Assembly: GCA_030761205.1 (NCBI GenBank)
Contig: JAULJL010000025.1
Coordinates: 4,574,001-4,638,000, forward strand
Origin: Fremontodendron californicum
Lineage: Eukaryota > Streptophyta > Magnoliopsida > Malvales > Malvaceae
DNA length: 64,000 bases
Direction of reading: 5' to 3'
Made by a program: the position numbers and the translations under genes. Of the stretch, positions 22,566 through 34,304 are shown one piece after another (the stretch's first letter is position 1; each line of letters opens with the position of its first letter). The notes beneath the pieces were generated by a model that was given only the letters and a program-made list of their open reading frames with translations, searched no databases and was not told the DNA's origin.

Positions 22566-25225
22566 TTATTGTTGATGCGAACTCTCCCCCAATGTGCCAG
22601 ATTGATGCGGACATTTTCGACGGTTATGACCTTCATTTCTGCATAATCCACAACGTTTTGGTTGGCCTTTCTCCCTGAGATCCATTTCATTACGAATACA
22701 ACTTGATTTTGGCCGACCATGTGGATTTCTCCGCATTTCTTGATTGGGACACACTTCTGGACCACCATATTGAGGCCAATAACCTTCATTTTCAACTGCT
22801 TCGAACTCATGTCTATAAACATTCAATATAGTTTCTAGTCTATAGACTTTGTCCACATATTGCATGCAATCTACATGGACATGTGCACAAGCAGCAACAA
22901 CATGTGAACAAGGGAACCTTTGTGCTTGAAACTTCCCACAGACACACCACATGTCACTAAGCTTGACTTTGTACTTCATTGCAGAAAAACCCTCTTGTGG
23001 ATCAACTAACTCTTTAATCAGAAAATATTGATTTGCTCGAGTAAAATTACGAACAAAGTGAGAATTAGCTTTCCTACGATTTTCTTGCATAGTCTGTGTG
23101 ACTGTTTCACAGTATGTGTGCCCTCCCTCCATCATTGCAATTTGCTTGTTCCCCATCTTAACAAAAAGTGCAGCCAACCTATAATATGTTGATTGCACTA
23201 AAGCTGTAATGGGAAGATGACGCGTTCCTTTCAACATCGAATTGATAGATTCAGCTAGGTTGGTTGTCATATGGCCATAACGTCTTCCTTGATCATATGA
23301 TTGGGCCCACTTCTCCTTGGGGATCCTATCAAGCCAATTAGCCGCCGCTGCATTTTCTCCACGAAGATTCTCATACATGAAATGAAAATTCGGTCGCCTC
23401 AACTCGTATTCTAATAAAATTAAAAACAAAAGACTTGTGAATTTCAGTATTATTTTATATACTAAACGAAATATAAGAGATAAAATAACTATGATTTGAT
23501 TCCATACCGTCGACGCAATTCCTTATTTGTTAAACTTTTTAAAGTTAGCTGCAATGTGTCGAACGCAGTACACTGAATATGCATGTGGAGGATTCCATCC
23601 ACTACCATCGCGTCTAATCGCAGCTTTGATGGCTTCATGTCAATCAGATATCAAGCATATGACAGGCTGTTTTGTCACATGTCTACGCAAATTAGTGAGG
23701 AAGAATGACCAAGCCTCTGTTGTCTCACCCTCCACAATGGCAAAAGCAATTGTTTGTATGTTTCGGTTGCCATCTTGTGCAATAGCTAACAATAATGTTC
23801 CTTTGTATTTTTCATATAAGAAATTACCGTCTATTTTCACAATAAGTTTACAATACGGATTCCCTTCAATGCACGACTTAAATGTCCAAAATAGTCTATG
23901 GAATATTCTCTTACCCTGGACCCGTCGATCACCGTGATATGCAAGTACCGTTTGCAATTCCACAATTGTACCAGGCACGAAATGTTGCATTGTACCTAAC
24001 CATTTAGGTAGCTCATTGTATGATCTTTCTCAATCGCCAAAAACTCGAACAATTGCCTTTTGCTTTGCTTTCCACGTTTTCTTATAGGAGGTGATGTATC
24101 CATACCGGATTCGCATCTCAGCAATCAAAACTGAAACGGAGATCTCCGGATTTGCTTGGACCAATGACAGAATGCATGAACAGATCATCTTACAATCTAA
24201 CTTGCAATGATCTTGTGAAATCCTCCCCGATGTGCAAGTATGAGGCCCTTCATATTTTCTAATCTCCCATGTTTGTTTCTTCTTCATAAAAGTTGCCCTT
24301 ATTCTACAATTACACCATTTTCCATACATTAGACACTTGGCATAATATTTGGTCCGCTCAGATTCAATGACTCTGTAATCTTCAGAGTTTTTGATGTTAT
24401 AGTGCTTAATAGCTGAAAGCACAGCCTCTATCGTTGGAAATTGTAACCCAACACACAGATCAACTGCAGATGGATCAAATGTCAGAGGCGTAGCTAATGT
24501 ATGAGCATACTCAGGAAATTCTGGCACTTGCATTGCCTCCAGATCCAGGGTATGCATATGAGATGCAGCCTCATATGGGGGAAGATCTCCATGAGTGTTG
24601 ATCTCAGCAAGGACGACGTCTGGGTCAGAATCACTATTGTCATCACTTGCGAATTCAACATCCTCTTCCTGCTCACTAAAGTCACCAACATATTCACCAT
24701 GGACTCCACGTGGTGGAACAGGATCAACACCAGCTGGCTCATCTTCGAGGGTAGTAGGAATTGTTTGTGAGACTAATGAATTATGAAACGTTGTAGCTTG
24801 AGATAACGGAACGACTTCTTCTGTGGGAACGTCGTATGTAGTGTGAACATAGAACGAACCAGAATCATCATCTTCTATGGGAAAGTTTTCTGTGCGAACA
24901 TTTGAAGGCCCACAATCATCGTCAACATCCTCTATGTCAGCATATAACTCAAGTACACCAACATTTGCAAATGTCTCATGAGCATAAAACATGCATCTGA
25001 CATCATCATCATCTTCAAGTGGAAATGTTCTATATCGAACACATCCTTCACCAATAGAAAGAGGATGCCTATACTTAACCTTTGAAACTCTTTTTCTATT
25101 TCCAGCTTTAATTTTTGTATGAATTTGCAGCTTCAGTTCCTCTAGTGTGACGTCTTCTTCAACACGAAAACTTTTAGGGCGTTCACAATCAAAGGTAGCA
25201 TCTTCGTCAGTATTATGAATTTAGC
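22566..25225 (-). pseudogene. mudrA: MuDR-type MULE transposase, decayed (2 exons)
   Basis: Read on the minus strand from about 25225 to 22566 with one intron (about 23507-23411, GT..AG). In order: an N-terminal PB1-like part (VTLEELKLQIHTKIKA, VKYRHPLS), an acidic linker, a MuDR DNA-binding zinc domain (CLMYGKWCNCRIRATF, GPHTCTSGRISQDH), the MULE catalytic domain (LIVKIDGNFLYEKYKG with the first Asp, then CLISD with the second), a SWIM finger (CVCGKFQAQRFPCSHVVAAC) and a CCHC knuckle (CGLCRNEGHNRRKC). Breaks: no in-frame ATG at the start (a stop lies just upstream of the PB1 part), TGA about 24030 after RVFGD, TGA about 23640 directly after CLISD, and TAA about 23530 near the exon end. The domain order and overall length are those of MuDR transposases. 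Movement would need an intact copy elsewhere. Confidence 0.87.
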
Positions 25226-25584
25226 CATTATAGTAGACCAATGCGATCACTCTATTGCTCATGTTGTGTAATAATGAAACTAAGAAGGATGAGAATGGAG
25301 ATATTATCACTCAGCAAAAAAAAAAAAGAAATATAGAAGGATGAGAATGAGAAGGTATTAGCACTCAGAAAAAATCTGATTGAAAAACTGCTGTAAGGGG
25401 TATTGTAAATCTTCTTCAGTATTATGAATTTATAATGGTTCATTATGTTGTACCGGATGACAAATCCCATCCTTTGTACAGGATGGAATCTGATTCTCAT
25501 TTTCTGGCTAGGGTTATTTAACTGAAAAATTGATAACTCATTCAATGCAAAAACTGATGATAAATCCCATCCTTTGTACCGGAC
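25226..25584. other. Upstream region of the MULE transposase gene
   Basis: Two diverged copies of catcctttgtac(c/a)gga and of ttgattgaaaa-like sequence appear to be degenerate forerunners of the adjacent minisatellite. No gene. Confidence 0.4.
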
Positions 25585-25821
25585 TGTCCAATAGTCCCAT
25601 CCATTGCAGAAGGAATCCAATTCCAATATTTTCTGCAGCATTTGATTGACTGAAAAATAGTTGAAACCTATCCCTAACCCTAAATCATTAGTCCCATCCA
25701 TTGCAGAAGGAATCCAATTCCAATATTTTCTGCAGCATTTGATTGACTGAAAAATAGCTGAAACCTATCCCTAACCCTAAATCATTAGTCCCATCCATTG
25801 CAGAAGGAATCCAATTCTAAT
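25585..25821. repeat. 97-98-bp minisatellite of the MULE, left part (about 2.4 units)
   Basis: The unit reads cattagtcccatccattgca, gaaggaatccaattccaata, ttttctgcagcatttgattg, actgaaaaatagctgaaacc, tatccctaaccctaaat. It stops abruptly at ccaattctaat where the Ogre LTR begins and resumes at 44066 with ctaatattttctgc, so the array was continuous before the insertion. Confidence 0.9.
25817..25821. other. Left target-site duplication of the Ogre element
   Basis: CTAAT, repeated exactly at 44066-44070 after the right LTR. Confidence 0.9.
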
Positions 25822-28731
25822 TGTCATAGCGATTTTTTTCGGACCGCTACGACGAATTTGATGAAAACACAAAAAATGGAGTCGCCACCAATCTTTTTTG
25901 CTAGGTGTGATTGGCCACCTATTAAAACCGATTTTAGTAAAACATTTTAAAAAATAATTAAAACATTTTGTAAAACCAATTTCGAAGTCTGCGCTTTGAA
26001 CCAGAGAGAAAACAAAATCGGGTTCGGGAGTCAGTTACGTGCGGGGAAGGATTAGCACCCCCGCAACGCCCGTTTAGAAAACGGTACCGCTTGATCACGT
26101 GTTATCTTAAATCTCGATTTAATGGATTTAACATCGGTATTTAAAACTAATTCTCTTTTCTTTTCTTTTATTTTAAAAAAAACATGTTTATTATTTTTTG
26201 AATTTTCTTGAACTGTTTTTAATTTTTTAAAAATCGAAAGTGAACATAAATTTATTATCGAAAATACTCATTAAATATTCCCGACACTCTCGGTGGTATT
26301 TAACGAGATCTTCTCACCTCAAGACATCTCAAGAATCACAACCGTGATATCTTTCGAATTCCGTCGTCGGCAATTTACATCCATTTTTTTTTATTCAAAT
26401 GCGTATGATGCAAATATTTAAATATCGGATGCATACAGCTTAACATATAACATATGATTAAAATACATAATTATAAAATTAGACACGCAAATCATAATAT
26501 TAAGAACTCGAGCATGGCAAGATATCAAATACGTAAATATTCATTTTTTATTCGTTCTTTTTATTTTGATGACTTCCATAAATGAAAACGAATTTTTGTA
26601 TCGAGCATATCGCTAAATACTCCCACTACTCGTGGTGATACTTAGCGAAATTCTCTCACCTCGGGATATCTTGGGAATCACAACCGTGACGTCCTTCGAT
26701 TTCCGTCGTCGGCTAATCCGTATTCACCGATTTTATTTACATGCGAATGATACGAGTAAAGTATTAAATGCACACGATTTAGCATATAATGTGTACGAAT
26801 AAAAGCTTAATACACGACAATAATGTTCAAAAACACGAGCATGACGAAATATCAAATACGTAACATTCACTATGTATTTATTTATACTCTGATTAATTCC
26901 ATTTTTATGTGAAAACGAAATTTTGTGTCGAGCCTATCGCTAAATACTCCCACTACTCGTGGTGATATTTAACGAAATTCTCTCACCTCGGGATATCTTA
27001 GGAATCACAACTGTGACGTCCTTCGAATTCCGTCGTCGGCAAATCCGTATTCATTCTTTTTGTTACACGAATGCACATGATGCGGATAAAAAGAATAACA
27101 AAAAAAAATGCCAAGTGCGTGGAATTTATTTATCTTGAAGATTCATTCATTTTTTGTTTACTACTAATATATATTTTTATTTTTTTATTTTATTCTTGTA
27201 TTTATTTTCTTTATTTATTATATTTTTTTATTTTTTATTATTATATTTTTTTACTTTCATTTTTACCACCATCATATTTTTTATTTTTTCATTTTTATTT
27301 TTACTATCATATTTTTTATTTTTATTATTATTAATAATATCATATATTTTTATTTTTATATTTTTATTAATACTACATCATTTATTATTTATTTTTACTA
27401 TTATTATTGTTTTTCTATTTATTATATATTTTTACTTAATTATATTATTATTACATTTTTTATATAAATATATATATAAATATATAATATAAATATATGT
27501 ATATGTATATAAAAAGAAAAAAAAAAAAAAAAACAAAATCAAAAGCAACAAAAAAAGAAACAAAAAAAGGGGTCGGGTCGGGTCCAGCACGCGGACCCGT
27601 ATGCGGGTCCTGTGACCCGACCCGACAGGGAGAAAAAAAAAAAAAAAAAAAAAAAAAAGGGGTTATATACGGGTCGGGTCCAACACGCGGACCCATATGC
27701 GGGTCCGGGACCCGACCCAAAATTAAGAAAAAAAAAAAAAAAAAAAAAACATATGGGTCGGGTCCAGGCGCGGACCCTGCACGGGTCCCTGGACCCGACC
27801 CACCAGCTGGTATTTAAAACCCAGCTTTTTTTTTTTGGGCCATTTCCATCAGTTCAAAAAAAAAAAAAATTTATTTTTCCCCTTTCACCTGCTCTGAACC
27901 CTCGCCAGACACGCCGCTGCCGCCGCCGTCACCGCCGTCGTCGGAGCTCCGATTTGGTCCGATGCGGGCTCGAAACGCTCCTCCTCGCCTCCTCGTTCCC
28001 GATCTGCAGGTGATTTTGTCTGAAAACCGACCACCGTTCGTAGATCTAAATCCGAACTTTTGGGGTTCCAAAAATTGATTTCCTACTTCTACTTTCTCTC
28101 TTTTTCTTTTTCTTTTTTTTTACTGACCTTCTCTTTGTTTTTGTAGGGATCCTATTCGGAGGGGGGAGGGTTTCGAAAAAAAAATTTTTTGGGTTCTCTT
28201 TTTCTTTGTTTTTTTTGGGGGGCTGGTTCTTGTTTTTTTTCTGGTGAATTTTTTTTCGGATCACTCTCCTCCTCCTTTTTTCTTTTCAGTGGGATCTCGA
28301 TCTTGGTTTTTAAAGGGGAGGGTCGGTGGCGTGCGCAGGTGTTGGTGCAGGGTTGGTGGTGGAGTGTGGCAGTGGGTTAGTCCGAAAGGGGTATGGAGTG
28401 TGTAGGGCTAGTGGACTGGGGCTTCTGAAAGGTTTCCTTTTTGGGGGGTGGCGTGAAGGGGTGGCTGCCAGAGGGGGGTTGTGGCAGGCGGCGGCGGTAG
28501 GGGGGTTAGGGTTTTGCTAGGGTTTCTTTTGGGAGGGGTGAGGATGGGCCTGCTGAATAGCAGGCCCTATTGGGTCTTTGGGCCTGTGGTTAGCAGGCCC
28601 AATTTGGTCTGTTTGGGCCTGCTAGTTAGCAGGCCCGATTTGGCCTGCTTGGCTAGCAGGCCCAAACGGGCTTTGTTGTAGAAGGCCCGGGTCGGGTCCG
28701 AATTCGACCCGGGCCGAAAACGGTTGCGACA
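25822..28731 (-). repeat. 3' LTR of the Ogre element (2910 bp)
   Basis: It begins tgtcatagcg and ends gttgcgaca on the plus strand. Internal parts, left to right: three diverged repeats of about 330 bp sharing ctcgtggtgata, ttctctcacctcgggatatc and ttccgtcgtcggc (about 26263-27050); an AT-rich tract; three GC-rich palindromes between poly-A runs (27570-27802); a 335-bp GC-rich segment missing from the other LTR (about 27873-28207); and repeated agcaggccc / gggcctgct palindromes (28548-28690). Confidence 0.95.
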
Positions 28732-28746
28732 GCTGCCCCTCTTTGC
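28732..28746 (-). other. Polypurine tract of the Ogre element
   Basis: On the minus strand aaagaggggcagc lies immediately before the 3' LTR start (TGTCGCAACC). The purine run AAAGAGGGG in this position is what second-strand priming requires. Confidence 0.75.
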
Positions 28747-28834
28747 ACATTGCTGAGAATCAGGAATAGGGCAAAGATATGAGCAACGTTTTTGTCTGGG
28801 ATTGTGCATGCGTTTGTTCCAGGAGGGCTCTCCC

Positions 28835-29550
28835 CGTCGGAGGTTCTTATCAATCGAGAAATAAATTGCTTCTCTCATCGGAGGCTCTATCACTTCAAAA
28901 ATAAATTGCTCCTCTAATCAGAGGCTCTATCACTTGGAAAATAAACTGTTCCTCTCATCAGAGGCTCTATCGCTTGAAAAATAAATTGCTCCTCTAATCA
29001 GAGGCTCTATCACTTGGAAAATAAACTGCTCCTCTCATCAGAGGCTCTATCACTTGAAAAATAAATTGCTCCTCTCATCAGAGGCTCTATCACTTGAAAA
29101 ATAAATTGCTCCTCTCATCAGAGGCTGTATCACTTGAAAAATAAATTGCTCCTCTCATCAGAGGCTGTATCACTTGGAAAATAAATTGCTCCTCTCATCA
29201 GAGGCTCTATCACTTGGAAAATAAATTGCTCCTCTCATCAGAGGCTCTATCACTTGAAAAATAAATTGCTCCTCTCATCAGAGGCTGTATCACTTGGAAA
29301 ATAAATTGCTCCTCTCATCAGAGGCTTTATCACTTGAAAAATAAATTGCTCCTCTCATCAGAGGCTCTATCACTTGGAAAATAAATTGCTCCTCTCATCA
29401 GAGGCTCTATCACTTGGAAAATAAATTGCTCCTCTCATCAGAGGCTCTATCACTTGAAAAATAAATTGCTCCTCTCATCAGAGGCTGTATCACTTGGAAA
29501 ATAAATTGCTCCTCTCATCAGAGGCTCTATCACTTGGAAATAAATTGCTA
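28835..29550. repeat. 40-bp tandem array in the Ogre 3' untranslated region (about 18 copies)
   Basis: The unit is ataaattgctcctctcatca plus gaggctctatcacttgraaa, repeated head to tail with only single-base variants (ctctat/ctgtat/tttat, gaaa/ggaa). The first copies (28835-28990) are the most diverged. Each unit contains the short inverted pair cctctcatcagagg. Ogre-like elements are known for variable tandem repeats between integrase and the 3' LTR. It is not a CRISPR array: there are no unique spacers. Confidence 0.95.
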
Positions 29551-30619
29551 CCTTCTTCCTGATTATGATGATTTTTGACTCCCTGTTGTAGTCGGTTTCC
29601 ATTTTTCTTGTCTGCCTGTCATTCACGCCCATCTTTTGTACAATGTTAATTCCTGATTGTTAACAATGTCATGACGATGCAATGCATGCTTATGATAATG
29701 AAATGTATGACTTAAGGCTCGAATCATGATTCGATGCCCCTGTGTGTATCTTAACTTGATTAAACTTCTCATGCTATTTTTCTGTATGTTTTTTTTTTAT
29801 TTTTCCAGTTTCCTTTCTTTTCCTTCTTCGACTTGACTAACTGTCCACAACCTACTTCTTCACGATCTTTTCTTAGCCGGAGTCAGAGCTTTATATACTT
29901 CCCTCAAAATCATTTCATATGTCAAACATTACTTTCTCTACATCCAAAGAGCATAAGCAAATCAATGTCTCATACTGCCCCGTCATCTTCTTATCATCAT
30001 TTTTTCTTTCTGATTTTCCAATTCTCAAAATTTCCTAGAGTAATCGTGAAAGCTCCATTTATGCCGTGTTCATTTATTTATCATCATTCATATTTCATGT
30101 CAACATAATGCATTATTTTAAGAAAATTTCAAAGAAATGAAGATAACTTAAAGAATAAACTTCAGGAATTGGGGTCAATATTTCCATTTTAGAGAGAAAA
30201 GAACATATTGGCATAAATCGAAAGGGAAATAAAGACAAAAGGGGACATATCCCTTCATAATGAATACTCAAACGAACTCAATCGGTCTAATCCAGATTTC
30301 TCTTTTGAAAGGGAAATATCCATTGATGTCATTGACTCTTCTGAGAGCGTCCAACCACAAATTACCCTTTCTGTCTTGCACAATTCAACCACGTTGCACT
30401 TCGCCATTTGCTCAAAGTTTCCATCCTGCCTTGATCTTTTGCCCCACATAATTGCTTCAGACGGGTTATTTCCGGTTGCCCCAACTTTGTTTATCCTTTA
30501 TCTAGGCCGCCCTTTAGGGTTTTCGACCTAGATCCTTCCTTTGATTCGAACTGCCATTTCAGGTTTTCAATCCGAACCTCTCCTTTTTTTATTTTTTCTT
30601 TTAAATTTTTTTTTTTTTT
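29551..30619 (-). other. Ogre 3' non-coding region
   Basis: About 1.07 kb between the integrase stop and the tandem array. It has no open frame of note on the element's strand. It contains poly-T/CT-rich tracts at 29780-29830 and 30580-30620. Confidence 0.6.
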
Positions 30620-33600
30620 TTACGCATAATATTTCTTTACTGCATCAGCGTTGATCGGGCTCGAAAAATCTGCGCCGTCCATTTCGGCTAAAATCATTGC
30701 CCCTCCTGAGAATACTCTTTTCACCACGTACGGACCTTCCCAATTTGGTGCCCATTTTCCTCTTGGATCTTGCTGATTAGGAAGGATCTTTTTCAAAACC
30801 AAATCACCTTCTCGAAACTCCCTTGGGCGAACCTTTTTATTGTGTGCTCTCATCATCTGTCTTTGGTATAACTGGCCATGACACAGTGCCGTCATCCTTT
30901 TTTCCTCAATCAGATTAAGCTGCTCATAGCGGGCTCGAACCCATTCTGCTTCTTCCAGCTCAACTTCCATCAAAATTCTCAAAGAGGGGATTTCAACCTC
31001 AATTGGCAAAACTGCTTCCATCCCATACACCAAGGAATAAGGAGTAGCCCCCGTAGAAGTACGCACCGATGTTCTGTAAGCGTGTAGAGCAAACGGGAGT
31101 TTCTCGTGCCAATCTTTGTACTTATCAGTCATTTTAGCCACGATTTTCTTTATATTCTTGTTAGCAGCCTCTACTGCCCCGTTCATCTTGGGACGATAAG
31201 GTGCTGAGTTGTGATGTCTGACTTTGAACTGAGTACAAATCTCTTTCATCATGGCGTTGTTTAGATTGAGAGCATTATCTGTAATGATTTTTTCTGGGAG
31301 ACCGTATCGACAGATTACTTCCTTCTTCAAGAATCTACACACTACTGACTTGGTCACGCTAGCATAAGAAGCAGCTTCAACCCACTTTGTGAAATAATCG
31401 ATCACCACCAAAATGAAGCGGTGTCCGTTCGAGGCCTTAGGGGTAATTGGCCCAATTACATCCATTCCCCACATGGAAAAAGGCCATGGCGTTGTCATAA
31501 CGTGCAGAGCCGTCGGAGGAGCATGTACCTTATCCGCGTATATTTGGCACTTATGGCATTTTCGGACATACCTGATGCAATCCCTCTCCACTGTCATCCA
31601 ATAATAACCTGCTCTCATAATCTGCTTAGTCATCATGTGGCCGTTGGCATGCGTTCCACAAACTCCTTCATGAACCTCCTCGAGTATTCTCCTAGCCTCA
31701 TTTGCTTCCACGCACCTTAGCAATGTATGATCCCTACTCCTTTTGTACAATACTTCTTTATCTAGAAAGAATCCCATCGCTAATCTTCTCAAAGTTCTTT
31801 TGTCATTTTCTGTGGCATGTTCCGGGTATTGCTGATGTTTTACGTATTGCAGGATGTCATGGTACCATGGCCTCCCGTCCGGCTCTTCTTCAACATGCAT
31901 ACAGTGTGCAGGCACCTCTCGTATGCTCATCTTAATGGGCTGGACGTCAGCGCTTGTATTTATTTTGAACATTGAGGCTAACGTAGCAAGAGCGTCGGCC
32001 ATTTGATTCTCCTCTCGGGGTAGATAGTTGAATTCGATCTTTTCGAACTGCTGAACCAATTCAACTATGAACTTGTGGTATAGAACCAACTTCGAGTCCC
32101 TTGTCTCCCATTCCCCTTTTAACTGGCAAATGACTAGAGCCGAGTCTCCATACACCTCTAACTCGCTTATCTTCTTTGCAATAGCCGCTTGAAGTCCCAT
32201 GACACAGGCCTCATACTCCGCCACATTATTGGTGCATTTGAAAGTCAATCTTGCAGTGATTGGGCAGTAGGTCCCTTCTGGCGATATCAAAACTGCTCCG
32301 ACACCGTGCCCCAAAGCATTCGATGCGCCGTCGAAATACATTTTCCACACATCTTTCTTTGATTCCTCATCTTCATCTTCTTCGGAAATGGCCATTAAGT
32401 CTTCATCAGGGAAATCAAATTTCACTGGCTCATAATCTTCGGTGGCTTTATCCGCTAGGAATTCAGCTACTGCACTTCCTTTTATGGCCTTCTGCGAGAC
32501 ATAAGTGATGTCATATTCAGACAGCAGAACTTGCCATCTTGCCAGTCTTCCTGATAACGAGGGTTTCTCAAAGATGTATTTAATGGGGTCCAATTTAGCA
32601 ACAAGCAACGTGGTATGGTATAACATATATTGTCGGAGCCTATGAGTAGCCCAAGCCAGCGCGCAACATATCTTTTCTACTGCCGAGTACTTGGCCTCGT
32701 AATCTGTAAACTTTTTGCTCAGGTAGTAAATGGCATGTTCTTTCTTGCTTGTCTCATCTTGCTGTCCCAAAACACAGCCCATGGATTTCTCATGTACTAC
32801 CAAATACAAAACGAGCGGTCTTCCTGGTGTTGGTGGTACCAGTACCGGTGGGTTGGTAAGATATTCTTTCACTTTGTCGAATGCTTCCTGGCAGTTCTCA
32901 TCCCATTCACCTGGATCACGTTTTCTGAGGAGTCTGAAGATCGGATCACACTTAGCGGTGAGCTGAGAAATAAAACGGGCAATGTAATTCAATCTTCCCA
33001 GAAATCCTCGCACTTCTTTCTGCGTCTGAGGCGGAGATAAATTTTGGATAGCACGTATCTTGTCGGGATCTACTTCGATCCCTTTCTCATTAACAATGAA
33101 ACCTAGAAGTTTTCCGGATGTCACACCAAACGTGCACTTGGCCGGGTTGAGCTTAAGTTGGAACTTCCTTAATCGCCCGAATAACTTTCTCAGATTAACC
33201 ACATGATCTTCATCTTTACGTGACTTTGCAATCATGTCACCGACATAAACTTCTACTTCTTTGTGCATCATGTCGTGAAAGAGGGTCACCATTGCTCTTT
33301 GATAAGTCGCACCGGCGTTTTTTAATCCAAACGGCATAACCTTGTAACAAAATGTTCCCCACATTGTCACGAAAGTGGTCCTCTCCATATCTTCTGGTGC
33401 CATCTTGATTTGGTTGTAGCCCGAAAAACCGTCCATAAATGAGAACAGTGAGTGTTTGGCCGTATTATCGACCAAGGTATCGATATGGGGTAGCGGGAAG
33501 CTATCTTTTGGACTAGATCTATTTAGGTCCCGATAATCAACGCACATTCGTACTTTTCCATCTTTCTTCGGGACTGGAACCACGTTTGCTACCCATTCGG

Positions 33601-34082
33601 GATACTTGGCGACTTCCAAAAATCCGGCATCGAACTGCTTTTTTACTTCTTCCTTGACTTTTAGCAACATTTCAGGCTTCATTCGTCTCAACTTTTGTTT
33701 CACAGGTTTGCATTCTGGTTTTAAAGGCAAACGATGCACCACAATATCGGTATCGAGTCCCGGCATGTCTTGATAGGACCATGCGAACACATCCGCATAC
33801 TCGTGGAGTAATTCTATCAACTCTTGCTTCTTTTTCGCTGGTAGCGAAGTGCCGATTTTTACCTCTTTCTTATTATCCTCATTTCCTAGATTAACAACTT
33901 CTGTTGTCTCCTGGTGAGGCATAATTTGCTTTTCTTCCGATTCTATTAATCTCAATAGATCCAGTGGTAAATCGTAGTTCTCTGCAGTCTCTTCATCGTC
34001 AATTTCATCAACATCAATATATTTCTCAAAATTGATTTCCGAATTACTGATGAGATTGTTTTCGCATTCATTATTAGGAGAC
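30620..34082 (-). CDS. pol: Ogre Pol exon 2: reverse transcriptase, RNase H, second (archaeal-type) RNase H, integrase
   Basis: The open frame runs to 34198, but residues before 34082 (a hydrophobic, low-complexity stretch) fall in the predicted intron. Domains, counted from 34198: RT about 140-370 (FSFMDGFSGYNQIKMAPEDM, MPFGLKNAGATYQRAM), RNase H about 455-590, a second RNase H about 620-745 (MYFDGASNALGHG, AEYEA, VYGDSAL, MADALATLASMF), and integrase with an HHCC finger (about 850-880) and Asp-Asp-Glu at GMDVIGPI, ITDNA and NGAVEAANK. The frame is unbroken to its stop. The RT active site reads VYVGDMI instead of VYVDDMI (Gly codon 33239-33241), removing a metal-binding Asp, so this copy's RT should be dead. 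Confidence 0.93.
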
Positions 34083-34304
34083 CTAAAAAGGTGTAAGCAA
34101 AAATAATATAGATAATTGTATAGGAAGACAAAATAGAAGGATGGACAATATAAAAGAAATGGCAAATGAATGGAGACATAATGCATTATAATTGTCATTT
34201 ATTTGAATGATAAGTTCATAAAAGGAGCCCGTGCACAAAAGGAAATCTCATAACACTCTTGGGCAGAAGTGTTCGAGAACTTAATTTGTTAATCAGAAAG
34301 AGAC
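34083..34304 (-). other. Predicted intron between protease and RT of the Ogre element (222 nt)
   Basis: On the minus strand the donor is TTTAG|GTCTCT (intron starts 34304) and the acceptor is a pyrimidine-rich cacctttttAG|GTCTCC (intron ends 34083). Removal joins ...LPAVF-R to R-SPNNECENN in the same frame, bypassing the gag-pro stop at 34289. An intron at this junction is an established feature of Ogre elements. Splicing here is predicted, not shown. Confidence 0.75.

Noticed and set aside
27071..27817. Open frames rich in Phe/Tyr/Ile or Lys/Gly/Pro, repeated at 42743-43714
   Set aside because: They are translations of AT-rich and poly-A/palindromic LTR sequence and occur twice only because the LTR is duplicated.
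28835..29550. CRISPR-like array
   Set aside because: The whole 40-bp unit is repeated with no unique spacers, and it sits in a plant retrotransposon 3' UTR.
30878..32966. Several plus-strand frames of 60-136 codons opposite pol
   Set aside because: Antisense shadows of the long pol frame without domains of their own.
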